Below are positions 52,626-60,474 of a stretch of 64,000 nucleotides of DNA, piece after piece; within the stretch, counting starts at the first letter, position 1; each line of letters opens with the position of its first letter. The notes beneath the pieces are model-generated. The model saw nothing but the letters and a program-made list of their open reading frames with translations. It made no database searches and had not been told where the DNA came from. This DNA comes from Anaerosolibacter carboniphilus (GTDB taxonomy: Bacteria; Bacillota; Clostridia; Peptostreptococcales; Thermotaleaceae), in contig NZ_JACHEN010000005.1 in the NCBI RefSeq assembly GCF_014205875.1, forward strand, positions 1 through 64,000, in the 5' to 3' direction. Position numbers and translations under genes: made by a program.

Positions 52626-53051
52626 ATGCCTATGATTTTCCTAAATAGAAAATTTACAAATAGATTGCTTATCTTTGAAATGGTTATATTGCTTGTCTTT
52701 CTTTGTCTTGGACAATCTTGTGTTACGCCTATGGGATCTTTTAATGTACCTACACAATCTCTCAGTGATAAAATAAATTTTTCCGGAACCTATCTAACAT
52801 CATATGATTCTTATTTCTCTTTGCAGGTGCTAAAACCTGAAGAGAGGAGTAGAAATCTAAAGAGTCTAAATCTTCTCTATAACGCATTTGTTTTCTGGGC
52901 TTTTTCTACCTATATTCTACATTTACTCAAAGTCAAGAAGAGTCTTACTCCTCAACAGGATGTTCATTTAGTTTTATTTAAAAAATTAAGAAGGTTACTT
53001 AATCCTAAAGACAATGGGAGTAAATATAAAACGTTTTTACTGTGGACTTGA
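52626..53051 (+). CDS. Small membrane protein, unknown
   Basis: The 141-residue protein has an N-terminal helix (LLIFEMVILLVFLCLG), an extracytoplasmic region of about 60 residues, a second helix (NAFVFWAFSTYILHLL) and a basic tail. AGGAAAGG precedes the ATG. No family is recognised. It is 34 bases upstream of another tiny membrane gene. Confidence 0.6.
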   Translation: MPMIFLNRKFTNRLLIFEMVILLVFLCLGQSCVTPMGSFNVPTQSLSDKINFSGTYLTSYDSYFSLQVLKPEERSRNLKSLNLLYNAFVFWAFSTYILHLLKVKKSLTPQQDVHLVLFKKLRRLLNPKDNGSKYKTFLLWT

Positions 53052-53085
53052 AAATAACTATTCCACAGTAAGGAGGTTTAAGTAT

Positions 53086-53199
53086 ATGCCTATAGATGTA
53101 ATTGCCGTAATTATTGTTTTTCTTATATTCTCAATTGGCGGATTCATTTTAATAAAAAAGGCTGAAAGAGAAATTAACAACAAAGATGACAATCATTAA
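53086..53199 (+). CDS. 37-residue single-helix membrane peptide
   Basis: It encodes MPIDVIAVIIVFLIFSIGGF and a charged tail (KKAEREINNKDDNH). A strong AAGGAGGTTT ribosome site precedes the ATG. It probably forms an operon with the preceding membrane gene. Confidence 0.65.
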   Translation: MPIDVIAVIIVFLIFSIGGFILIKKAEREINNKDDNH

Positions 53200-53287
53200 T
53201 AATCAATAAGAGTAACGCACCCCTATAGCATATAAGAGATAGATTGGCGGATTAGATATTTAATCTGTTCTTAATCAATGGGGGGAG

Positions 53288-53461
53288 TTAGCCAACTATT
53301 CTGATTGAAATTATTACCCTAGCTTCCAGAATAGCATCGTGGATAGTTGTATGCTCATTAATATATGTTCGGATAATTTTTTGATAGAACGCTTGATAAA
53401 AGGCTCTAGCATATGTTACCGGCTTCCCTAATTTCTTAGTGTTATTAGGATAGGTTAACAT
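53288..53461 (-). pseudogene. Possible CHAT/caspase-like domain remnant
   Basis: The 57-residue minus-strand frame contains YARAFYQAFYQKI, then DAILEARVI, resembling the end of CHAT-type caspase-like domains (FxxAFYxxL...EALxxAR). No ribosome site is seen and no upstream part is present. It is probably a gene fragment. Confidence 0.35.
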
Positions 53462-53534
53462 AATTTTCTAGAGCTTTTCCTTTATTAGCCTTACCAACAT
53501 TGTAGATAAATTTGATAAAAGGAAGTGAAAATAA

Positions 53535-55028
53535 TTGAATGTGCTTACTGAAAAACTGAAAGAAGTCTTATTTTCAGTTCTACCCATTACAATCATTGTA
53601 TTGATATTAAGTTTCACGATTACACCTATTGAGACACCCATGATTATTCGATTTATTCTGGGTGCATTGCTCATTATTTTGGGTCTATCAATCTTTTTAA
53701 TAGGCGTAGATATTGGGATTACTCCTCTTAGTAGTCTAACGGGAGCCAGTCTTGCTAAAACCAATAAAGTGTGGATACTAATTGCTGCTGGGTTAATCCT
53801 TGGTTTTTTTATTTCAATTGCTGAGCCGGGACTAATTGTTCTCGCCAATCAGGTTGACTCGGTGACATCAGGGGGAATATCTAGTATAAATATTCTTGTG
53901 GTAGTATCTATCGGTATGGCAATAATGCTTTCTCTAGGCTTTCTTAGAATAGTTTCGAATGTACCGCTATATAAAATGTTAACTGTATTGTATGGCCTTA
54001 CTTTTATTTTAGCATGGTTTACTTCATCGGAATTTTTAGCAATATCCTTCGATGCTTCAGGTGCAACTACCGGGATATTGGCGGTGCCATTTATTCTTGC
54101 CCTTGCCGTAGGGGTTTCTAAGCTGAAAAAGGATAGTAAGGCATCGGAAAAAGACAGCTTCGGTTTGGTTGCCATCACATCAGTCGGTGCCATCATGTCG
54201 GTTATGATCATGAGTATTCTGGCGAAAATCAACGACTTTTCTAGCACTCTTGAATTCAATATGTCTACATCAGCCAGTATTATAGAGCCTTTTATACAGA
54301 TACTGCCAGATATATTGAGAGAAAGCTTCGTTTCCCTGTTGCCCCTTGTGATTATTCTTTTGGTTTTACAAAAAGTAGCCTTTCAATTGAGCAAGGCAGC
54401 TTTCAGAAAAATATTAAAGGGTTTTGTCTATACATTCGTAGGACTATTACTATTTCTAGTTGGTGTCAATGCTGGCTTCATGGATGTAGGCAGCATTGTA
54501 GGATATAGTCTTGCATCATTAGATAATAAGCTATATGTTATAATTATAGGATTTGTTGTTGGTGTAGTAACGATATTAGCTGAACCTGCAGTTTATGTGT
54601 TAACACATCAAATAGAAGATGTTACAAGTGGATATGTTAAGAGAAAAGCCGTATTAGTTGCCCTTTCCATCGGAGTAGGTTTTGCAGTGGCTTTATCAAT
54701 GATAAGAATCATCGTACCAGAAGTTCAACTACGGCATTACCTGTTGCCTGGATATATAATTTCCATTGCCATGACTTATTTTGTTCCTAAACTGTTTGTA
54801 GGGATTGCATTTGATGCAGGAGGAGTTGCTACAGGGCCTATGACTGCAACCTTTATATTGGCTTTTACACAAGGCGCTGCTGAAGCGATTGAAGGAGCCA
54901 ACGTTTTAATAGATGGATTTGGAATGATTTCTATGGTAGCATTAACTCCAATCATCACATTGCAAATATTAGGTTTGATTTTTAATGCAAAATCTAAAAA
55001 GGGAGGTCTACTAACGGATGAGGAATAA
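53535..55028 (+). CDS. DUF1538 membrane protein (two repeats)
   Basis: The 497-residue protein has about 12 or more helices in two DUF1538 halves. Each half contains the signature FLIGVDIG or FLVGVNAG, then AEPGLIVLANQVDSVTSG or AEPAVYVLTHQIEDVTSG, and FDASGATTG or FDAGGVATG. The inverted-like duplication and Gly/Pro-rich signatures suggest a transporter or channel of unknown substrate. The TTG start follows GGAAGTG. The next gene, overlapping by 11 bases, is a tandem P-II-like protein, which suggests allosteric gating. Confidence 0.88.
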   Translation: MNVLTEKLKEVLFSVLPITIIVLILSFTITPIETPMIIRFILGALLIILGLSIFLIGVDIGITPLSSLTGASLAKTNKVWILIAAGLILGFFISIAEPGLIVLANQVDSVTSGGISSINILVVVSIGMAIMLSLGFLRIVSNVPLYKMLTVLYGLTFILAWFTSSEFLAISFDASGATTGILAVPFILALAVGVSKLKKDSKASEKDSFGLVAITSVGAIMSVMIMSILAKINDFSSTLEFNMSTSASIIEPFIQILPDILRESFVSLLPLVIILLVLQKVAFQLSKAAFRKILKGFVYTFVGLLLFLVGVNAGFMDVGSIVGYSLASLDNKLYVIIIGFVVGVVTILAEPAVYVLTHQIEDVTSGYVKRKAVLVALSIGVGFAVALSMIRIIVPEVQLRHYLLPGYIISIAMTYFVPKLFVGIAFDAGGVATGPMTATFILAFTQGAAEAIEGANVLIDGFGMISMVALTPIITLQILGLIFNAKSKKGGLLTDEE

Positions 55029-55683
55029 TCCTGACAAAATAGAGTTTGAATTACTCTGTGTAATTGTGCCCTTTGGGCTGGGAAGTAAAATTATAACGTA
55101 CGGAAAGCAATGTGGAATAACGGGCGGTACAATTTTTTTAGGAAAAGGAACAATTAAAAATCCTATCTTAGAATTTCTGGAGTTAAATGAAGTTAGAAAA
55201 GAGGTAGTTTTAATTGCGGCAGAGAAAAATGCAGCCTACGCAGCTTTAGAAAAACTTAACAAGAAATTCAGTTTTAATAAACCAAACCACGGTATAGCGT
55301 TTAGTACTTCTATTACGAGTATATCGGGAATTACCAATCTTACATGCAATGAAACTAATGAAAGTAGAGGTGTGGAAAATTCTATGTTTAATGCTATTAC
55401 TGTAATTGTTGATAGAGGGAAGGCTGAATCTGTAATAGAAGCTGCGACAGAAGCTGGCGCTAAAGGAGGAACGATTATCAATGGAAGAGGCTCTGGGCTC
55501 CATGAAACGACTAAGCTGTTTTCTATGGAAATAGAACCAGAAAAAGAAATTGTCCTGATAATTGCTGAAAATCACCTAACTGAATCAATCGCTTCTTCAA
55601 TTAGTAAACACCTTCAAATTGAAGAGCCAGGCAATGGCATCATGTTTGTTCAAGACGTCAATAAGACCTATGGTTTATACTAA
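55018..55683 (+). CDS. Tandem P-II-like regulatory protein
   Basis: The 221-residue cytoplasmic protein has two ferredoxin-like P-II domains. The second has GAKGGTIINGRGSG and EIEPEKEIVLIIAE; the first has GITGGTIFLGKGTI. P-II-type trimers bind nucleotides and gate membrane transporters (GlnK-AmtB, SbtB-SbtA). Overlap with the DUF1538 gene suggests it controls that protein. A fused two-domain form is unusual and might form a pseudo-hexameric ring. Confidence 0.8.
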   Translation: MRNNPDKIEFELLCVIVPFGLGSKIITYGKQCGITGGTIFLGKGTIKNPILEFLELNEVRKEVVLIAAEKNAAYAALEKLNKKFSFNKPNHGIAFSTSITSISGITNLTCNETNESRGVENSMFNAITVIVDRGKAESVIEAATEAGAKGGTIINGRGSGLHETTKLFSMEIEPEKEIVLIIAENHLTESIASSISKHLQIEEPGNGIMFVQDVNKTYGLY

Positions 55684-55956
55684 AAAGCCTAGACGTATAG
55701 AAGATTGTAAATATCATTGCACATGAAGAATATAAATGTACTGTGAAGACCATCTGTGCTCTTTTGAACAATAAGTTAGGAAAACTACATTATCGTTAAA
55801 CATAGAGGGTGCCTTAGGTAAAGTACAAGTACCCTCTATGTTATTTTGAAGATACAAATCATATCAATTCTTTGGCAGAGAGAATGCAGTTATATGAATT
55901 TAAACTAATGGGTTTGTGATTACACAGAATATTTTAATGATTTTCCTGTATATATA

Positions 55957-56043
55957 GAAAGTGTAAAATAAATGGTGTAAACTTCGAGGTTGATATAAAA
56001 TTAAAATATCACTAAGGAGGGTACACCATTTATTTTACACTCT
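55957..56043. mobile_element. Minimal inverted-repeat element, IS256-like ends
   Basis: Arms of about 22 bp (AAAGTGTAAAATAAATGGTG and its inverted copy) flank only about 40 bp. The GTGTAAAATAAATGGTGTA pattern resembles the ends of IS256-family elements. It may be an internally deleted insertion sequence. The rest of 55684-55956 holds no gene. Confidence 0.6.
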
Positions 56044-56058
56044 CTCTTTTTATTTAAC

Positions 56059-56415
56059 TTAATCTAAATCCAAAGATTCTTGTATTATCTTATCCAATTG
56101 CTCAATCGGAAATATACCTTCTCCAAGCCCTGCTACATAGTATAGTTTCAGCCAATATGCATTATTTTCAGTATATGTTTCAATTGCCATTCTTATATTA
56201 TCCTCTGTTAAAGACTTAACTATAATATCTACAGAACCCGCTTCAATATATTCTCTATTCTCTTTATTCATATACCATAATAAATTTTTTGGAGTCGTGA
56301 CAACCAAAGTCATGCTAAATCCATTTTCTAATTCGACGCAAACATCAATATTATCATTTTCAATATCAGTTACTATATCTAAAGGAGTAGGATATGAAAT
56401 ATTTTTTATATTCAA
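56059..56415 (-). CDS. Unrecognised small cytoplasmic protein
   Basis: The 118-residue acidic protein has alternating strands and helices (IDVCVELENGFSMTLVVTTP; TEDNIRMAIETYTENNAYWL). AAGGAGG precedes a TTG start. The layout resembles small immunity-type proteins, but I cannot assign one. No partner toxin is adjacent. Confidence 0.65.
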   Translation of the reverse strand: MNIKNISYPTPLDIVTDIENDNIDVCVELENGFSMTLVVTTPKNLLWYMNKENREYIEAGSVDIIVKSLTEDNIRMAIETYTENNAYWLKLYYVAGLGEGIFPIEQLDKIIQESLDLD

Positions 56416-56515
56416 ATGTATTCCTCCTTATTTATAAAGTTTTTTAATTACTGTAACTTTCATCGTTCATCCACCTTTCAAGTTTTTATTTATAAAATTA
56501 ATTTGGGGACAGCTT

Positions 56516-56893
56516 TCATGGCATTACAGCAATTGCTTCTATCTCACAAAGAACGCCCTTTGGAAGCTCCTTAACCGCTACGCAGCTTCTAGCTGGTTTA
56601 GACACAAAATACTTTGAATATACCTCATTAAAGATCGTAAAATCTGCCATATCTGCTAGGAAACATGTAGTCTTAATTACATATTCAAATCCGCTTCCTG
56701 CTTCTTCAAGAATTGCTCCCACATTGCGACAACTCTGTTCCGCCTGGTCTTTAATAGTATTTCCTATCATTCCATCTTCTGGATTTACTGGAATCTGACC
56801 GGACGTATATACCAATCCATTCACTATAAAGCCCTGTGAATATGGTCCAATTGCTCCTGGTGCATGTACTGTTTCTATTATTTTCATAATCAT
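56516..56893 (-). CDS. RidA-family enamine/imine deaminase
   Basis: The 125-residue protein has APGAIGPYSQGF, VYTSGQIPVNPE, and the Arg/Glu active-site region PARSCVAVKELPKGVLCEIEA. RidA hydrolyses reactive 2-aminoacrylate and related enamines made by PLP enzymes. It lies next to a PLP aminotransferase/lyase, which makes functional sense. Two in-frame ATGs (56893, 56887) fit the AGGAGG site. Confidence 0.93.
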   Translation of the reverse strand: MIMKIIETVHAPGAIGPYSQGFIVNGLVYTSGQIPVNPEDGMIGNTIKDQAEQSCRNVGAILEEAGSGFEYVIKTTCFLADMADFTIFNEVYSKYFVSKPARSCVAVKELPKGVLCEIEAIAVMP

Positions 56894-57065
56894 TTTCCTC
56901 CTGTATTTTATATATCTGGGTCCTGCAATAATTTTAATCTCAGCAAATTACTTCACCTTATAACCCCAATTAAACGGATCACTTAACGTGTAATACCGTC
57001 TAATATACTACCCTTTGAACTTATCCTTCATTTTCACCGTAAGCATCGGATTCTGCAGCTTCTTC

Positions 57066-58259
57066 TTACTTTGTATTGATTGCATCACATATTCTTTTCA
57101 GGCCTTCAGCCAAGACAGATTTCGGGCATGCAAGATTTAACCTGATGAAGCAGTCTGAATTCTGTACAAACATACCTCCCCCTTCTAATAGAACGCCTGC
57201 CTTATAAGCAAAGAACATGGAAAGATCCTCATCCTTGCTGAAATAAGCGCTTAGATTTACCCATGCAAGGTACGTTGCTTCCGAAATTTCAAAAACGGCT
57301 TTTGGCAAATTCTCTGCTAAATAATCTCTGGTAAAATGAAAATTGTCATCCAGATAAACTCTAAGTTCTTCTAACCAAAGTTCTCCCTCTTCATAAGCAG
57401 CTTGGGCACCGGCAACACTTAAAGGATTGTCAAAATTGTAATGCCTTGAAAGCCAAATTTCTCTTAATTTTGCATTCGGAATAATAATATTTGAAAGCAT
57501 CAGTCCGGCCATATTAAATGTCTTACTCGGAGCCATACAGGTAACTATTTTCTCATACTCAGGAAATAGGTTAGCTAACGGAATATGTTTTTTATCCACC
57601 CTCAGAAGATCACAATGAATCTCATCTGAAATAATCCACATATCGTTTTTGACGCATATATCGCCCAATCTTCTAAGCTCTTCTTCAGTCCAAACTCGAC
57701 CTGTAGGATTATGTGGATTACACAAAATGAAAAGCGTTGTTTTTTCATCAGCTGCTTTCCGTTCAAAATCATCGAAGTCAATACTATAGCGACCATTATC
57801 ATTTATAAGATCTGCACATACACACTCCCGATGATTAAAATCTGCTGCATATTTAAAATATGCATAAGAAGGAGTTAAAAAGATAACCTTCTCATCTGGC
57901 TTGCAGATATAATCAACAAGTTCATATAAAGCAGGTATAATCCCATTAGACATTACCAGGTGTTTTCTTTCAAAGCTCCATCCATATCTTCTGATACACC
58001 AATTCACAAAAGCATTATAATAAGTATCAGAGAATATACGGGTATAACCAAATATTCTTCTGTCCAGACGTTCTTTGATTGCATCAATGATTACCTGTGG
58101 TATTGCAAACTCCATATCTGCAACCCACATTCTGATAAACTCCTCATCCTTGTAAGGAAATGTCATTGAATCATCGGCATGAAAGATATAGTCACGGAAA
58201 CCATCTGTATTCATTGCATTTGTATTTCTTCTGTCAATAATTTCGTCAAAATTGTACAT
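57066..58259 (-). CDS. PatB/MalY-type aminotransferase (C-S lyase)
   Basis: The 397-residue fold-type I PLP enzyme begins YNFDEIIDRRNTNAMNTDGF, has NPHNPTGRVWTEEEL and ISDEIHCDL, and the PLP Lys in MAPSKTFNMAGL. PatB/MalY enzymes often act as cystathionine beta-lyases releasing ammonia and pyruvate. The neighbouring RidA would remove the enamine intermediate. AAGGGTGAG precedes the ATG. It is divergent from an XRE-type regulator. Confidence 0.9.
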   Translation of the reverse strand: MYNFDEIIDRRNTNAMNTDGFRDYIFHADDSMTFPYKDEEFIRMWVADMEFAIPQVIIDAIKERLDRRIFGYTRIFSDTYYNAFVNWCIRRYGWSFERKHLVMSNGIIPALYELVDYICKPDEKVIFLTPSYAYFKYAADFNHRECVCADLINDNGRYSIDFDDFERKAADEKTTLFILCNPHNPTGRVWTEEELRRLGDICVKNDMWIISDEIHCDLLRVDKKHIPLANLFPEYEKIVTCMAPSKTFNMAGLMLSNIIIPNAKLREIWLSRHYNFDNPLSVAGAQAAYEEGELWLEELRVYLDDNFHFTRDYLAENLPKAVFEISEATYLAWVNLSAYFSKDEDLSMFFAYKAGVLLEGGGMFVQNSDCFIRLNLACPKSVLAEGLKRICDAINTK

Positions 58260-58495
58260 AATCTCACCCTTCTTTCTGTTTTTTTATGCATCCTGCATTT
58301 AGTTACACTAATCTTACTGGTATAATCGTCCAGCGTCAAAACAGCATAAGTTTCTTTAAAATAGATATTTTTTGTCGATTGTCTATTTAAAGTAGAAAAT
58401 TGACCCTGATTGTGTTATAAATAAATTAATTATTAAATTTAATCTCACATATTAACCTTTTAATCTATTTTAAATAAACTTTTCGAGGAGGTTCT

Positions 58496-59203
58496 ATGTC
58501 GGAAATTAGCATTGAAATCGGTAAAAGAATCAGAAACTTCCGTAAGAAGAGAAAGATGACAATAGAAGAATTGGCCCAGATTATCTGCAAAAGTAAAGCA
58601 ACTGTATCCAAATATGAAAAAGGGGAAATTGTACTAGATATTGTTACATTATACGATATAGCCAATGCACTCCAGCTCCACGTTGAGCAGCTTCTTTATT
58701 GCAAACCGGAGCGGACAACCATATCTACAACAGGTAAAAATCCAGCATTTTTTAACGGCCTTTCCCAATTTTACGCCTATGTTTTTGATGGGCGAACAAA
58801 CCAGATAATAAAATGTGTATTTGACGTTTTATCAGAATCTGGAGAATCCAGATATAAAATCATGATGTACATGAATTTTAAAGATTATAATAATTATCAG
58901 AACTGTGAAAATACATATTGGGGGTATATAGAACACTATGACGCTCTTACGAACATCTTTATGAAGAATCAAGATACATCCATGGAACAGATAACCATCA
59001 GTATTTTAGCATCTTTTCTAGATTCAGATACAAAATGGGGGCTATTCTTTGGAATCTCTTCACGACCCATGATGCCAATCGCAGTCAAAATGCTTTTTTC
59101 CAAAAAGATGTTAAGAGAAGATGAAACCCTTATCAAACAGCTTAAAGTTTCACGAGAAGATATCCGCCTACTGAAGCTTTATAACATGCTTTCAGTAACA
59201 TAA
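58496..59203 (+). CDS. XRE-family transcriptional regulator
   Basis: The 235-residue protein has an N-terminal helix-turn-helix (RKKRKMTIEELAQIICKSKA and on through SKYEKGE), and a C-terminal region of about 150 residues of unknown fold that may bind a ligand. Divergence from the PatB/MalY gene suggests it controls that gene. GAGGAGG precedes the ATG. Confidence 0.88.
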   Translation: MSEISIEIGKRIRNFRKKRKMTIEELAQIICKSKATVSKYEKGEIVLDIVTLYDIANALQLHVEQLLYCKPERTTISTTGKNPAFFNGLSQFYAYVFDGRTNQIIKCVFDVLSESGESRYKIMMYMNFKDYNNYQNCENTYWGYIEHYDALTNIFMKNQDTSMEQITISILASFLDSDTKWGLFFGISSRPMMPIAVKMLFSKKMLREDETLIKQLKVSREDIRLLKLYNMLSVT

Positions 59204-59290
59204 CGCATAAGAAAAAAGGCATCCCAAATCTGATTGAACTTATATAACCGCACGTAAAACGTTCGGTATCAGCATATTCTTTGAACTATA

Positions 59291-59325
59291 AAAGCCTTGT
59301 TCAATATGATATTGAACAAGGCTTT
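59291..59325. terminator. Terminator between convergent genes
   Basis: AAAGCCTTGTTCAATAT pairs perfectly with ATATTGAACAAGGCTTT between the genes ending at 59203 and 59408. Confidence 0.75.
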
Positions 59326-59407
59326 CAGTAATGCTTTTTTTGTGTCTGCTTTTTCTTGATAAGTTCAACTTTGGATATAATCTCAAAGCCACGATTTAGC
59401 TATCTTA

Positions 59408-59698
59408 TTATGCCACACTATAAATCTTCACTTCAGGAGCAGTACTCCACAATGGCTTAAGACCAACCACAACATCATTATTAAACATTTCAGTTTTTAG
59501 ATAAGCTTCTGCATTTTCAACACTATCAAATCCATGAAGCACTTGAACATCTTCAGCTCTAATGAGAAGTTCCTTAGAAACTGCGCCTTTTATTTGTGTC
59601 AGAAAAGGTTGGCGATAATCAGTATATACCTTGGCCGCTGCCGGACGGTTTGCTTCATCAATCACCATTGTAATTTCTAAATATGCTTTTGTACTCAT
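59408..59698 (-). CDS. Small dimeric-barrel-like protein
   Basis: The protein has about 96 residues, with two-strand and helix elements (KAYLEITMVID; VQVLHGFDSVENAEAYLKTE) suggesting an antibiotic-biosynthesis-monooxygenase-like ferredoxin fold. It follows an HxlR-type regulator on the same strand. Function unknown. Confidence 0.7.
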   Translation of the reverse strand: MSTKAYLEITMVIDEANRPAAAKVYTDYRQPFLTQIKGAVSKELLIRAEDVQVLHGFDSVENAEAYLKTEMFNNDVVVGLKPLWSTAPEVKIYSVA

Positions 59699-59824
59699 GA
59701 TATCAACCTCCATTTAGTTTATTTTATTGTATGGATCAACCATGACTGAAGTATATCAGAGTAACTTATACGGGTAAATATATTAACAAATTTATAAGTA
59801 GCTATTAAATTTCATAGTATTTCA

Positions 59825-60202
59825 TCATAATTGATCGCAGGTCATGCACGGAGGCAATTTCTTGTCTATTTCCTCATTCGTATGGGTTCTTGACCATTGA
59901 CAGATGCTTTGAAGAATCGGGAGAACCGATTTTCCACCTTCGGTGAGAGAGTATTCTACTTTTGGCGGAATCTCATTATATTGTTTCCGCTGAATAATTT
60001 TATCCGCAATTAATTCTTTTAACATTGCAGCAAGCACTGCGTCGGTAATGTTGCTGAGTTCTTTTCTTATTTCACCGTATCGCATAACATCTTTTGAAGA
60101 TAATACACAGATAATCCTAGATTTCCATTTACCTCCAAAAATATTTAGACCATATTCTATCGGACACATTATCTCTTTTTCAAGCTTTGGTACATATTTC
60201 AT
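59825..60202 (-). CDS. HxlR-family regulator
   Basis: The 125-residue winged-helix protein has the HxlR motif CPIEYGLNIFGGKWKSRIIC, MRYGEIRKELSNIT and VEYSLTEGGKSVLPIL. A C-terminal CMTCDQL and a Cys in SICQW could sense redox or electrophiles. GGGAGG precedes the ATG. It probably controls the small gene downstream. Confidence 0.92.
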   Translation of the reverse strand: MKYVPKLEKEIMCPIEYGLNIFGGKWKSRIICVLSSKDVMRYGEIRKELSNITDAVLAAMLKELIADKIIQRKQYNEIPPKVEYSLTEGGKSVLPILQSICQWSRTHTNEEIDKKLPPCMTCDQL

Positions 60203-60364
60203 TTCTATTTCCTCCCAACGCTATTCAAATCTAATTAACTCTCGTAACTTTTCTTAATATAGTAACTATTTTTTGTATAGTATCTATTTTTAACAAAGTA
60301 ATTATTATCCATCATAGCATTTAGCCTGTAAAAAGTCATGTTATATATCCAAAACTGTAATAAA

Positions 60365-60402
60365 CACCCTAAATGTTAGTCTTCTGCCTAACATTTAGGG
60401 TG
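60365..60402. terminator. Terminator hairpin downstream of polC
   Basis: CACCCTAAATGTTAG pairs perfectly with CTAACATTTAGGGTG, 72 bases beyond the polC stop codon. A REP-like sequence follows at 60405-60426. Confidence 0.65.
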
Positions 60403-60404
60403 CA

Positions 60405-60426
60405 TTTCAAACCGTCCCCTGTCGCA
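60405..60426. repeat. REP-like repeat fragment
   Basis: TTTCAAACCGTCCCCTGTCG matches, in inverted orientation, the outer end of the element at 51048-51233. Confidence 0.6.
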
Positions 60427-60474
60427 TTTTATTACGTACTTAGCAATATCAATCCACGGTGGTGACTTTACCCA

